Below are positions 1-10,274 of a DNA stretch of 64,000 bases, one piece after another. The stretch is from Juglans regia. Lineage: Eukaryota > Streptophyta > Magnoliopsida > Fagales > Juglandaceae. The stretch covers positions 25,780,562 through 25,844,561 of the forward strand of contig NC_049901.1 in the NCBI RefSeq assembly GCF_001411555.2. The letters run 5' to 3'. Position numbers and translations under genes: made by a program. The notes below the pieces were generated by a model. It had not been told where the DNA came from and ran no database searches. It saw only the letters and a program-made list of their open reading frames with translations. The number at the start of each line of letters is the position of its first letter. The stretch's first letter is position 1.

Positions 1-234
1 TTAAGTCATTCATGTCAATCATGACCCTAAGTGCTAGGATAGGGTAATATCCTAGTGGAACGTTCTCCTTTGTTCACGCTGGAATGTCTGAATAAGTGTG
101 AAATTCCCTGGGTTGACGAAGTAAAGTCAACAGGTTGTGTGCCAGGCACCGGAGCTCGCCAGGCACTAACGCTGATGGTGCCACACATTATGTTACGTGT
201 GTCCACAGGAAGTGTGGCACAAACAAATAAGTTA

Positions 235-360
235 TGGGGCCACAACAACTGTGGAGCATGAAGTATGGGTCCACAACAACTGTGGCGCATACACTACGTG
301 AGATACAGCAATTGTGACACGTAGAATACATAGGGCTACAACAGCTGTGGAGTACGTATT
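235..360. repeat. Imperfect tandem repeat built on a CCACAACAACTGTGG palindrome
   Basis: The word CCACAACAACTGTGG (arms CCACA/TGTGG) occurs at about 240 and 271, and degenerate versions follow near 303 and 333, spaced roughly 30-40 bp apart. It lies in the unrelated LTR. Function unknown; U3 enhancer-like repeats are a common reason for such arrays. Confidence 0.55.
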
Positions 361-746
361 AACGCACTCACAGTTGGTATAGAAACCTGTGATGTGATGT
401 GGTAATCGGCAGGGACACACGGCTCAAGGGGACCTGTGTAGCACCCATATGGTCACTTTAATGATTAAGTCTATTGAATAAGATTCCAAGTTCATGCATT
501 TCACGTTCAAGTCATGTTTCACGTTATGCTATATTCAAGTTTACGTTCACGCAATCATGGTAATTCCATGAGACAAGAGTATGTTTCAAGTTCATGTCAT
601 GTTATGTTCACGTTCACGTTATATTCTAAATTCACATTTATGTTATGTCATACTCAGGTTCATGTTATGTTCAAGTTTATGTTCAAATTATGCATGTTCA
701 CGTTCATGCTATGTTTTAAATCCATGTTATGTTTCAAGGTCACGCT

Positions 747-1529
747 TCATATGAACCCGCGGGAACGGAAACCCTTGAACCCACAATCAATTTGAAAACT
801 CTCCAAGAAAGCCAAAATCAAGTCAAGGATGGAGAATCAAGACCCGATGAGAACTCGTTCCAAGAACCTAGATTATATGAAAATCTAGACCCATTGAAGA
901 ATCCGTTTCAAGAACCCAAATTACAAAGGAGGAATCCCACAAAGGTTTTGATTTACCTTTGATAAGTTCAAAAGTTCAATTAAGAACAAGAGGAGTAAAA
1001 CTCAACTCACAAAGAACAAATTCATCAAATTTCATAAACTTCATAAACTGATTAGAATGAGGCTACATAGAGTATTTAAAGCAAAACCTAATGAAACCCT
1101 AGCCAAAATAAACCCCCAACTTCCAAAAGTGCCCCTGGATGAACAGTGTCTCGCTACAGTAACTCGGCTGCAGTAACCCTAACCCTAGTTCAATAAAATA
1201 ATAATTTTCCCAACATGCCCTTGCATAGGCCCCCTTAAGTGTTTCTCATAATAAACTCAATTATTCTAAACTAATAAAATAAGTTCTTTAAATGAATTAA
1301 ATAAGTTGAAACGCCCAAAGCCTTTAAGTCTTGTCGTTGCCCTCTTCCGTAGCTGATCAAATGAATGAAAACTGGATCTTCATCCTTCAAGCCCCATCTT
1401 GAATGTTGGGCTCTTGCTAAACTTGTCCCAAGTGGATTGCATCAATCTTTGCATTGTCTCCTTGATCTTCTAGGCCCATCTGGAAGTTGCAAATGATCTT
1501 TAAGACTAGGCCCATCTTGGTTCCCATCA
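747..1529 (-). mobile_element. Solo LTR of the main Ty3/gypsy family, with target duplication
   Basis: A complete LTR in minus orientation, from TCATATGAACC (first G changed to C) to GGTTCCCATCA. The 5 bases before it are ACGCT and those after it AAGCT, a target-site duplication with one change. The degenerate repeat of the host LTR continues on both sides. No internal region is present, so this is a solo LTR, which family knowledge attributes to recombination between the two LTRs of a former element. Confidence 0.85.
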
Positions 1530-2209
1530 AAGCTCATGCTATGTTTCAAGTCCATGTTATGTTTTAAGTTCACGTACATGTCAACGTCAAGCTAAGTTTC
1601 AGTTTCAGTTCAAGTTGTGTCAGCTCATGCCATGTTATGTCAAGTTATGCTATAATTACTTATGATTTGATTATGCATTCATTCTTTTACTGCCATGCAT
1701 GCATCATTAACCTGTGTGGGAGTTTCCTGTTAACTTGCTGAGATTTGTAATCAAATCTCACTGTGATAGTCCCAACTATCATTCCCCCCGAATGATATAT
1801 TTTGCTACAAAATCTTAAGGAGAACCCGGAATCGACCAACTCAAAATGGTCGACTAAGCGACGGTGCGACGTAGATGGTGGTACGATAGTTACTTCAGAT
1901 TACTACTTGTATTTGTGGAGTTCAATCTCCAACACTCTTTTGATCCCAACTATATGGTCTATTATTGTGATCTTACTTGCTTAGTATTTCGTTAAGTATG
2001 AAGTATGTTTTAAATATTTTAGATATTTCAGTTTGGTGCATAGTAGTGCTAAAAAAAAATTATTATCCACTGCTAATATTGCATAATGCTAGATGCATGT
2101 TAGGAACATTGCATCTTATATGTCATGAATGGGGGCAAGTAACCTTATGTTGCATGTCTTGACGCTTCAAATGTCCGTCCGATCCCAAGAGGAATTTGGG
2201 GGCGTCACA

Positions 2210-2892
2210 CTCTCTAAAGAAGTACCAATCTAGTTTATAGAACTTACCGAACGATTCTTTCTCACTTGTTCCATACACACTAGCAAAGTTATCATTATTA
2301 TTATCATATTCAAGTCTCAACAATTTTGCATCTAAAATGAAGATAATGACATACCTTCTTGCTAAAGCATCAACCACAAAACTTTTCACACCTTGTGTGT
2401 ATTTCAATACCTGAGGAAAAGTCACAATACAGTCCTCCCACTTAGTATGCATTCTAGTCAACAACTTACCTTGTCCCTTGAAGTGTGTCAAGGACTCATG
2501 TTCTTCAAAGAATGGTCGGGTAGGGATTGTCGCACCTGACACAAAATCAATGTAGTGCTCTATCTCCCTAATAAGTGGCAATCCACTAAATACACCGCTA
2601 GGAATCACGACCTCATATCCCTGCAACAAAAAAACAACAACACTAGACAAAGAGTCGTTAAATTCACTAGTATAAAAACTTGCCTTAGCATAAAAACTCA
2701 CATTTGCCTTTCTGTTTCTCTCTGCAATCTCTTTTTCTTTTTCCTCTTGTGGCGCCACTCTTTTTTCTTGACTCTCAGCCACCTCTCTATTTTCTTTTTA
2801 ACTCTTTCTTTCTCTTGATGTTTCGGCCTCATTCTCTTTTTTCCTCTCACTCTCTTTTTCTGTTTCACGCTCTATTTTTCTTCCACAATTGT
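2210..2892 (-). pseudogene. Non-autonomous pol remnant: Lys/Glu-rich linker plus fused RT-flank/RNase H tail
   Basis: On the minus strand an open frame reads a Lys/Glu-rich linker, then KASFYTSEFNDSLSSVV, then the pre-RT segment (LPLIREIEHYIDF) joined directly to RNase H tail residues (HESLTHFKGQGKLL, then VVDALARRYV). Reverse transcriptase itself is missing; the same in-frame fusion occurs in every non-autonomous copy here. The downstream repeat and integrase remainder is cut away at 2209/2210, where the unrelated LTR begins. Upstream it is separated from gag by a 31-bp micro-LTR at 2893-2923. It has no catalytic residues for RT or integrase and cannot encode a working polymerase. Confidence 0.8.
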
Positions 2893-2923
2893 TGATGGGA
2901 TCCTTTCCCGCGGGTTCATATCA
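2893..2923 (+). mobile_element. 31-bp micro-LTR with perfect target duplication
   Basis: The two LTR ends, TGATGGGA and TCCTTTCCCGCGGGTTCATATCA, are joined with nothing between them. The five bases before (ATTGT, 2888-2892) and after (ATTGT, 2924-2928) are identical, and the minus-strand linker/gag sequence continues on both sides. It is therefore an inserted LTR that lost over 95% of its length. GGGA occurs on both sides of the deletion in full LTRs, suggesting a short-homology deletion. Confidence 0.85.
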
Positions 2924-3873
2924 ATTGTTTTTCAACTCATTCTCTCTTTTTCTTGAGATTTCAGCCTCACCCAAATATTTTCCCTTAGGTGGTTTGGTCT
3001 TCCCCTTTGTTACAACTTGATCATTTTTGTCCCACTTTGGTTTCCAATGAGTACTAGAAACCGAAGTATTCCTTGATGTACCCTTTCCTTTTAGCCGCCT
3101 GTCCACCTTCATAGCCATGTGCACCATATCCTCTACCTCCACATAATGTTGCAACTCAACTACATTGGCTATCACCCTATTCAACCCACTCAAAAATCTT
3201 GTCATCGTGGCCTCCTGATCCTCCACTACATTAACCCGAATCATAGCCACCTCCATCTCCTTATGGTAATCCTCTACACTCCTAGACCCCTGTGTAAGAT
3301 TTTCTTTTTTTGGTAAGGTCTCTATGGTAGTGGCTAGGTACAAATCTCCGCCTCATGATAACTTTCAACTCTCTCCATGTTTCTACAGGCCTCTCAAGAT
3401 TCCTCCTCCTATTGGTCACTAATTGATCCCACCAAATAGTCGCATAATCAGTGAACTCAATTATAGCCAACTTCACCTTCTTCTCCTCAAAGTAATTATG
3501 ACAATCAAACACCAACTCTATTTTTTTCTCCCACTCTAAATAAAGTTCAGGTTCAGTTCTACCTTGGAATGATGGTATTTTTATTTTGATGCTCCCAAGG
3601 TTCTTATCTACTCTATCTCGACCCCCTGGGTTTGCCCTAAGTCTTCTTCCACGCCTAACTCCTCTATGTCTATCCAATAATACTAGGCTCACGTCGCCTC
3701 CTATCTCTCTCACCTTGCAGATTTTTAATCATTGCTTCTTGATTATCCATACTATCCCTCACTTCACCCAACACCAAGTTCAACCGCTCAAATTGTTGTT
3801 GCATGACTTGCAACACAAAGGATGAGTTATATGCCATCCCCTTTGGTGAAAAATCACTTATACGAGACCTCAT
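2924..3873 (-). pseudogene. gag pseudogene of a non-autonomous copy
   Basis: Read on the minus strand from the ATG at 3871-3873 (MRSRISDFSPKGMAY), it gives the family Gag: an N-terminal FVLQVMQQQFERLNLVLGEVRDSMDNQEA segment that looks like a helical coiled coil, then the retrotransposon Gag core (IKIPSFQGRTEPELYLEWEKK, then IIEFTDYATIWWDQLVTNRR and RRRFVPSHYHRDL) and VEDMVHMAMKVDRRLKGKG. The frame is broken several times, including after IKNLQGERDRRRREPSI and near 3300-3345. The CCHC zinc finger and protease present in the autonomous copy are absent: the sequence passes from PPKGK straight into the Lys/Glu-rich linker. Gag proteins of this class form the cytoplasmic particle; this copy is too damaged for that. 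Confidence 0.85.
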
Positions 3874-4606
3874 AATATGCTGCACAAAAACAATGCTAGT
3901 GAAAAACCTCACACACTCCCTAACGTGTTTACACTCGAATAATGACAGTCCACTCGTGTTTCACTCTTAATAGCTTTTTCCCTAGTAATTAGGCCCAAGA
4001 AACAAGAATAAGAGAAACACAGAAGGAATAAAAATGACCCGAGAATCAAGGAAGAGTTACAATAAGACAAGATACCAACTTTAGTGATGTATGCAGTCGC
4101 CCCTTTGATGATAAGGTTCAATCAACAAATTTCTTTCTTTCTATTTTTTGCAACTATGTAGATTGAATATGCTACCTTTTCTTTTGCACTTTTTTTTTTT
4201 TATTATTTTCTATTATTTTCTTTTCTTTTCTTCTCCTTTCCTGTCTTTTATTTTCTCTTCTTCTCACAAAAGAAGAGAAGAGAATCAATTGCGAAATACT
4301 CAATTGTGAGAATCAAGCAATTGAATTCAAGCACACAAGAATTGACAATGAAGTAGAAGAGAATCAAAGGAACGACACTCCAAGCAATTGACAAACTTAG
4401 AGACGCGAGGAACCCTGGAATTTTGAAACCCTAGGTGATGCAAATTTTAGCCAAACCCAAAACCCTAAAAATTTCGACAGCCTACTTTTTGTTTCTAATT
4501 TTTTTTTTGCAACCCTAGAACAATGAAACCCTAGAATTAAATTTAAGGATGCAATAAATTAAAAGATAGAATCAGACCTGAATGGAAACCTTGCTCTGAT
4601 ACCAAA
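3874..4606 (-). other. Element leader (PBS to gag), minus strand
   Basis: The untranslated leader between PBS and gag. On the minus strand it runs from the PBS at 4593-4604 through a purine-rich AAAAG tract (T/C-rich on the plus strand, 4176-4266) to a pyrimidine-rich stretch with a TGCAG just before the gag ATG. No ORF of note. Confidence 0.75.
4593..4604 (-). promoter_or_regulatory. Primer binding site, initiator-Met tRNA type
   Basis: On the minus strand this reads TGGTATCAGAGC, two bases inside the LTR end, which matches the known 3' end complement of plant initiator-Met tRNA. It is the only copy in the window with this exact form; most others read TGGTATTCAGAGC with an extra T. Confidence 0.8.
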
Positions 4607-5387
4607 TGATTTGAACCCGCAGGAAAGGAATCCCTGGAACCCACAGTCAATTTGAAAACTTCCCAAGAAAGCCAAAATCAAGTCTATGGATGGAGAATCT
4701 AGACCCGATGATAACTCATTTCAAGAACCGAGATTATACTAAAATCTAGACCCGTTGAAGAACACGTCTCAAAAACGAAGATTACAAAGGAGGAACGCCA
4801 CAAAGGTTGTGATTTACCTTTAATAAGTTCAAAAGTTCAATTAAGAACTAGAGGAGTAAAACTCAACTCGCAATGAATAAATTTATCAAATTTCATAAAC
4901 TGATTAAAATGAGGCTACATAGAGTATTTAAAGCAAAACCTAATGAAACCCTAGCCAAAATAAACCCCCATCTTCCAAAAGTGCCCCTGGATGAACAGTG
5001 CCGCGAATACAGTGTGCGCTACAGTAACCCTAACCCTAGTTCAATAAAATAATAACTTTCCCAACATGCCTTTGCATAGGCCCCCTTAAGTTCTTCCCAA
5101 AATAAACTCAATTATTCTAAACTAATAAAATAAGTTCATTAAATGAATTAAATAAGTTGAAACCCTTCAAGAGGCCAAAACCTTTAAGTCTTGTCGTTGC
5201 CCTCATCCGTAGCTGATCAAATGAATTAAAACTGGATATTCATCCTTCAAGCCCCATCTTGAATGTTGGCTCTTGCTAAACTTGTCCCAAGTGGATTGCA
5301 TCAATTCTTGCATTGTCTCCTTGATCTTTTAGCCCATCTGGAAGTTGCAAATGATCTTTAAGACTAGGGTCATCTTGGTTCCCCCCA
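4607..5387 (-). mobile_element. LTR (minus), fused head-to-head to a plus LTR fragment
   Basis: Starts TGATTTGAACCCGC next to the PBS, so it is the 5' LTR of the minus copy at 2210-4606. Its outer end reads ...GGTTCCCCCC instead of GGTTCCCATCA and runs directly into an oppositely oriented LTR at about 5388. No target duplication can be read. Confidence 0.8.
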
Positions 5388-5722
5388 TTGTTTTAGTTTA
5401 ATACTCTTTGTAGCCTCATTTTTAATCAGTTTATGAAATTTGTTGAATTTATTAATTGTGAGTTGAGTTTTTCTCCTCTTGTTCTTAATTGAATTTTTGA
5501 ACTTATCAAAGGTAAATGACAACTTTTGTGGCGTTCCTCCTTTGTAATCTGGGTTCTTGAGACGTGTTCTTCAACGGGTCTAGATTTTAATATAATCTAG
5601 GTTCTTGAAACAAGTTGTCATTGGGTCTAGATTCTCCATCCATTGACTTGAATTTGGCTTGCTTGGGGAGTTTTCAAATTGATTGTGGGTTCAAGGGATT
5701 TCGTTACCGCGGGTTCATATCA
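5388..5722 (+). mobile_element. Truncated plus LTR, 5' LTR of the next copy
   Basis: Only the 3' part of the LTR is present, from the TATA-like region (TTTAATACTCTTTGTAGCC) to GGGTTCATATCA at 5722. A leader follows at once. The missing part was lost at the inverted junction with the minus LTR. Confidence 0.8.
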
Positions 5723-6558
5723 TTTGGCATTCAGAGTAAGGTTTCCAATCAGGTCTGATTCTATCTTTTAATTCTTATATTTTTAAATTTAATTCTAGGG
5801 CTTCATTGTGGTTGCAAAAAAAAAAAAAAAACAAAACAAAAAGTAGGCTGCCGAAATTCTTAGGGTTTTGGATTTGGCTGAAATTTGTATCACTTAGGAT
5901 TTCAAAATTCTAGGGTTTGTTGCGTCTCAAAGTTTCTCAGTTGCTTGGAGTGCCGTTCCATTGATTTCACTTGTACTTCATTGTCAATTCTTGTGTGCTT
6001 CAATTCATTTGTTTGATTTTCACAATTGGATACTGCTATTTGTGATTAAATTGGAGAAAAGAAGAGAAAAGAAAAGAAAAGAAAGGAAAAAGAAAAGAAA
6101 AGAAAAGAAAAGAAAACGTAGCATATTCAAAGGTTGCTACATAGTTACAAAAAAAGAGAAAGAAAGAAATTTGTTGATTGAACCATATCATCAAACGGGC
6201 TGCATACGTCATTAAAGTTGGTATCTTGTTTTATTGTTACTCTTTCATTCGTATAACTTCCTTGATTGTTTGGTTATTTTTATTCCTTCCGTGTTTCTCT
6301 TATTCTTGTTTCTTGGACCTAATTACTAGTTGGGATAAAACAAGGTTGGCTTGTCTTGATTGAGTTCATTTAGTTCTGAAAGAACTTGAGTGTGAAAGCT
6401 CTTGAGTTAAAAGGCAAGAGAGTGTGAGACTATTATTGGAAAAAAAGGCAATTAAGAGTGAAACACGGGTGGAGTACCATTATTTGAGTGTAAACACGTA
6501 AGGGAGTGCATGAGGTTTTCTTTTTTACCACTAACATTCTTTTGGGCAGCACCTTATA
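5723..6558 (+). other. Element leader with degenerate PBS and AAAAG tract
   Basis: Begins TTTGGCATTCAGAGTAAGG, a mutated PBS. A purine tract of AAAAG units lies at 6053-6117. It ends with a CACTAACATTC pyrimidine-rich stretch ending GGGCAG just before the gag ATG at 6559. Confidence 0.75.
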
Positions 6559-6901
6559 ATGTCTCATCGGAGTAGCTCATCACCATGGGGGAGAGCAGAT
6601 AACTCATCCTTTGTGTTGCAAGCCATGCAACAATAGTTTGAGCGGTTGAACTTGGTGTTGGGTGAAGAGAGGGATAGTACGGATAATCAATGAGCAATTA
6701 TTAGAAATCTGCAACGAGAGAAAGATAGGAGACGACGTGAGCCTAGTATTGAGAATGGGTATGAGAATGGAGAGTATGGTGAGGATGAGGAAGTCCTAAC
6801 ATCTGAAGTTGGATTGAGTAGACATAGAGGGGCTAGGCGTGGAAGAGGACTTAGGAGTAGATAAGAACTTTGGGAGCATCAAAATGAAAATACCATCAAG
6901 C
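6559..6901 (+). pseudogene. gag pseudogene lacking the Gag core
   Basis: The start MSHRSSSSPWGRADNSSFVLQAMQQ is readable at 6559, but an in-frame TAG follows within QQ(stop)FERLNLVLGE and a TGA within the next motif. At about 6900, just after MKIPS, the sequence jumps to the TNGKTEPPKGKDLGEAETS linker, so the whole Gag core, zinc finger and protease region are gone. It cannot make a structural protein. It lies directly upstream of the linker/pol remnant of the same element. Confidence 0.8.
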
Positions 6902-7625
6902 TGTAACAAATGGGAAGACTGAACCACCAAAGGGAAAAGATTTGGGTGAGGCTGAAACCTCAGGAAAAAGAGAGAATGAGTTGAAAAACATTTGTGAGGT
7001 CGAGAGTTCAAAAAAAGAGGAGACTGAAAGAAAAATAGAGAGTGAAAAGAACAAAGAGAGTGAGAGGAAAAAAGAGAACGAGGCCCAAACATCAAAAGAA
7101 AGAGAGAGAGAAAAAGAAAATAGAAAATGTGGTTGAGAGTCAAGATAAAAGAGTGGAGCCACAAGAGGAAAAACAAAGAGAGATTGTAGAGAGAAATAGA
7201 AAGACAAAAGTGAGTTTTTATGCTAAGGCAAGCTTTTATGCTGACGAATTTAACGACTCTTTACCTAGTGTTGTTGTTTCTTTGTTGCAGGGATATGAGG
7301 TCGAGATTCCTAGCGGTGTATTTAGTGGATTGCCACCTATTAGGGAGATAGAGCACTACATTGAACTTGTGCCAGGTGCGACAATTTCTAACCGACCTTT
7401 CTTGGAAGAACATGAGTCCTTGACACACTTAAAGGGACAAGGTAAGATGTTGACTAGAATGCGTGCTAAGTGGGAGGATTGTATTAAGACTTTTCCTTAT
7501 GTATTCAAATACACACAAGGTATGGAAAACTTTGTGGTTGATGCTTTAGCAAGAAGGTATGTCATTGTCTTTATTTTAGATGTAAAATTGTTGAGACTTG
7601 AATATGATAAGGAATTGCATGCTTA
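6902..7625 (+). pseudogene. Non-autonomous pol remnant: Lys/Glu linker and RT-less fusion
   Basis: The frame carries a long Lys/Glu-rich linker (ESEKNKESERKKENEA-like), with one frame change near 7130, then KTKVSFYAKASFYADEF, the pre-RT segment LPPIREIEHYIELVPGATISNRP, and the RNase H tail from HESLTHLKGQGKML to VVDALARRYV. The reading stops at KELHA, where a minus-oriented LTR fragment begins (about 7626). An 81-nt intron-like stretch with GTGAGT and TTTGTTGCAG borders lies at 7210-7290. No catalytic motifs remain. Confidence 0.8.
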
Positions 7626-7895
7626 GGCCCCCTTAAGTTCTTTAAATGAATTAAATAAGTTGAAACCCTTCAAGAGTCCAAAGCCTTTAAGTCTTGTTGT
7701 TGCCCTCTTCCATAGCGGATCAAATGAATCAAAACTAGATCTTCATCCTTCAAGCCCCATCTTGAATGTTGGGCTCTTGCTAAACTTGTTCCAAGTGAAT
7801 TGCATCAATCCTTACATTGTCTCCTTGATCTTCTTCGCCCATCTGGAAGTTGCAAATAATCTTTAAGACTAGGCCCATCATCTTGGTTCCCATCA
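7626..7895 (-). mobile_element. Truncated minus LTR (outer end only)
   Basis: Begins in mid-LTR at GGCCCCCTTAAG and ends GGTTCCCATCA at 7895, next to a minus-strand integrase tail, so it is the 3' LTR remnant of the minus fragment at 7896-8434. Confidence 0.8.
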
Positions 7896-8434
7896 TTCCC
7901 CCTCTCCTCAAAAGAATTCGACCTCGAATCTCCACCTGGATCAAAAGGAAAGTGATTAGTAATATTGAAAATAGTAAAAACAGGATACTTACCTGGAAGA
8001 TTCATTAGATATGCATTTTCATTAATTTGTTCAAGAATTTGGAATAGTCCATCCAAGATACTCCTATCATCAACTGGTGAAGACTTTAAATCTAAAATAG
8101 GAAATGGATTAAGTCTATAAACAATTTCATTTGGTGAAAATTTAGTAGTAGCATGAACACTCCAATTATATGTAAACTCAATGAATGGCAAACAATACTC
8201 CCACAAATGTTCATGAAGCACTTCTAAAGACTTCCTCGAACCAAAATGACCACTCCAATATGCAAACTCAATGAATAGCAAATGATACTCCCACGAACGT
8301 TCTTGCAACAAGTCAATGAATGGCAAATGATACTCCCATAAACCAATCTAGTTTATAGAACTTACCAAAAGATGCTTTCTCACATGTTCCATACACACTA
8401 GCAAAGTCATAATCATTTGCATGCAATTCCTTAT
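7896..8434 (-). pseudogene. Integrase-tail/15-residue-repeat remnant, minus strand
   Basis: On the minus strand an open frame (8326 to 7805) reads LHE-LWEY-LPFIEF repeats, then HATTKFSPNEIVYRLNPF and FQILEQINENAYLMNLPGKY, ending DPGGDSRSNSFEERGNDGNQDDG inside the neighbouring LTR. This is the integrase C-terminal region fused to fragments of the integrase zinc-binding domain (GHFGSRKSLEVLHEH); the DDE core is missing. It is cut at about 8435, where a plus LTR fragment starts within the CTTATC of the KELHA coding region. Confidence 0.8.
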
Positions 8435-8583
8435 CTTGAAACGAGTTCTCATCGGGTCTAGGTTCTTGAAACGAGTTCTCATCGGGTCTAGGTTCTCCAT
8501 CCATTGACTTGATTTTGGCTTTATTGGAGAGTTTTCAAATTGATTGTGGGTTCAAGGGATTCCTTTCCCGCGGGTTCATATCA
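8435..8583 (+). mobile_element. Plus LTR 3' fragment with a 30-bp tandem duplication
   Basis: The last 149 bp of an LTR, ending GGGTTCATATCA and followed by a PBS. Its first 60 bases are two exact copies of a 30-bp unit beginning TCTTGAAACGAG. It serves as the truncated 5' LTR of the next plus element. Confidence 0.85.
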
Positions 8584-9404
8584 TTTGGTATTCAGAGCAA
8601 GGTTTCTAATCAGGTCTGATTCTATCTTTTATTTCTAGCATATTTAATTCTAGGGCTTCATTGTTCTAGGATTGATTACAAAAAAAAAAAAAGTGGTGGC
8701 TAGCAGATTTCTTTACTATGTTGGGATTGCTGAAATTCATTGTTCTAGGGTTTGTGTTAGCTGAAATCTCTTGTTCTAGGGGTTGTCGTATATCACTTGC
8801 CCTAGGGTTTTTGAGTTATTGTTAGGGTTTTCTCTACTGCTTATTCTTGGTTGTGATCAAATCAGTTGGTGAAAAGAAAAGAAAAGAAAGGAAAGGAAAA
8901 GAAAAGAAAAGAAAGGAAAAGAAAAGAAAAGAAAAGAAAATTCGAAAAAAAAAAAAAACCAGAAAGAAGAAGAAGAAGAAAAGAGAAGGTGGCGTATTCA
9001 ACGTTGCTACATAGTTACAACAAAGAGAAAGAAAGTATTTGTTGATTGAGTTTTTATCATCATAGGAGCTGAATACATCTTTCTAGTTGGTATCTTGTTT
9101 TATAATTACTCTTTCCCTCGTATAAATTCCTTGAGTCTCGTGTCATTTGTTTCATTCCTTATTTCTTTGATCTATATTACTGGTTGGAATAATACAAGGT
9201 TGTATTGTTTTGATTTAGTTCAACTAGTTCTTAAAGAACTTGAGCGGAAAAACTATTGAGGTAAAAGGCAAGAGGGTATGAGATTATTATCAGAAAAAAG
9301 CCATTGAAACACGAGTGGAGTGCCATTATTCGAGTGTAAACACGTAAGGGAGTGTGTAAGGTTTTCTTTTTTACAACTAACATTCTTTTGTGAAGAACTT
9401 TATA
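8584..9404 (+). other. Element leader with PBS and AAAAG tract
   Basis: PBS TTGGTATTCAGAGCAAGG at 8585-8602 directly after the LTR; AAAAG-type purine tract at about 8871-8988; pyrimidine-rich stretch with ACTAACATTC before the gag ATG. The usual TGTGCAG acceptor-like word is changed to TGTGAAG here. Confidence 0.8.
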
Positions 9405-10274
9405 ATGTCTCATCTGAGTAGCTCATCACCAAGGGGGAGAGCAGATAACTCATCCTTTGTGTTGCAAGCCATGCAACAACAGTTTGAGCGGTTGAACTTG
9501 GTGTTAGGTGAAATGAGGGATAGTATGGATAATCAAGAAGCAATGATTATAAATCTGCAAGGTGAGCGAGATAGAAGGCGACGTGAGCCTAAAATTGAGA
9601 ATGGGTATAAGAATCGACAGTTTGGTGAGGATGAGAAAGGCTTAACATCTGAAGTTGGATTGGGTGGACATAGAGGAGTTAGGCATGGAAGAGGCCTTAG
9701 AGCAAACTCAGGGGGTCGAGATGGAGTAGATAAGAACCTTGGGAGCATCAAAATGAAAATACCATCATTCAAAGGTAGAACTGACCCTGAAATTTATTTA
9801 GAGTGGGAGAAAAGAATAGAGTTGGTGTTTGATTGTCATAATTACTCTGAGGAGAAGAAGGTGAAGTTGGTTGTAATTGAGTTCACTGATTATGCGATTG
9901 TTTGGTGGGATCAATTAGTGACCAATAGGAGAGAGTTGAAAGCTATCATGAGGCGGAGATTTGTACCTAGCCACTACTATAGAGACCTCTACAAAAAATT
10001 ACAAAATCTTATACAGGGGTCTAGGAGTGTAGAGGACTACCATAAGGAGATGGAGGTGACTATGATTCGGGCTAATGTAGTGGAGGATCGGGAGGCCACG
10101 ATGACAAGATTTTTGAGGGGGTTGAATAGGGAGATAGCCAATGTAGTTGAGTTGCAACATTATGAGGAGGTAGAGGACATGGTGCACATGGCTATGAAGG
10201 TGGAGAAGCGGCTAAAAGGAAAGGGTACATCAAGGTATACTTCGGTTTCTAGTACTCCTTGGAAATCTAAGTGA
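9405..10274 (+). pseudogene. gag of a non-autonomous copy, nearly complete
   Basis: From the ATG at 9405 the frame is open for 290 codons: N-terminal helical segment (FVLQAMQQQFERLNLVLGEMRD), acidic spacer, then the Gag core (KMKIPSFKGRTDPEIYLEWEKR, VIEFTDYAIVWWDQLVTNRR, RRRFVPSHYYRDL, SVEDYHKEMEVTMIRANVVEDREATM, VEDMVHMAMKVEKRLKGKG). About 12 codons after TNRR are missing in frame. It ends at a TGA at 10272-10274 where other copies have Trp (KSKW), and the same frame stays open beyond for another 331 codons. No zinc finger follows. This is the best preserved Gag core among the plus-strand non-autonomous copies. Confidence 0.85.

Larger units (their letters stand above)
1..2209 (+). mobile_element. 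3' part of an LTR of a second, unrelated retrotransposon family
   Basis: The segment ends in GGGGGCGTCACA, a typical LTR end, and shares its order of motifs with 53388-55026: a 'cctagtggaa' block near the start, a short-repeat zone, a block around 1741-1790 with paired direct and inverted motifs, and the same closing motif. It carries no coding sequence I recognise. A solo LTR of the main family splits it at 747-1529. Around 480-746 and 1530-1660 it is a degenerate repeat of TTCATGTTATG-like words. The left end lies outside the window. The family could be a Tekay/Del-type gypsy element, but no coding region supports that. Confidence 0.6.

Noticed and set aside
10272..10274. TGA between gag and the rest as a programmed read-through stop
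   Set aside because: Other copies and the autonomous element have a Trp codon here, so it is a private mutation.
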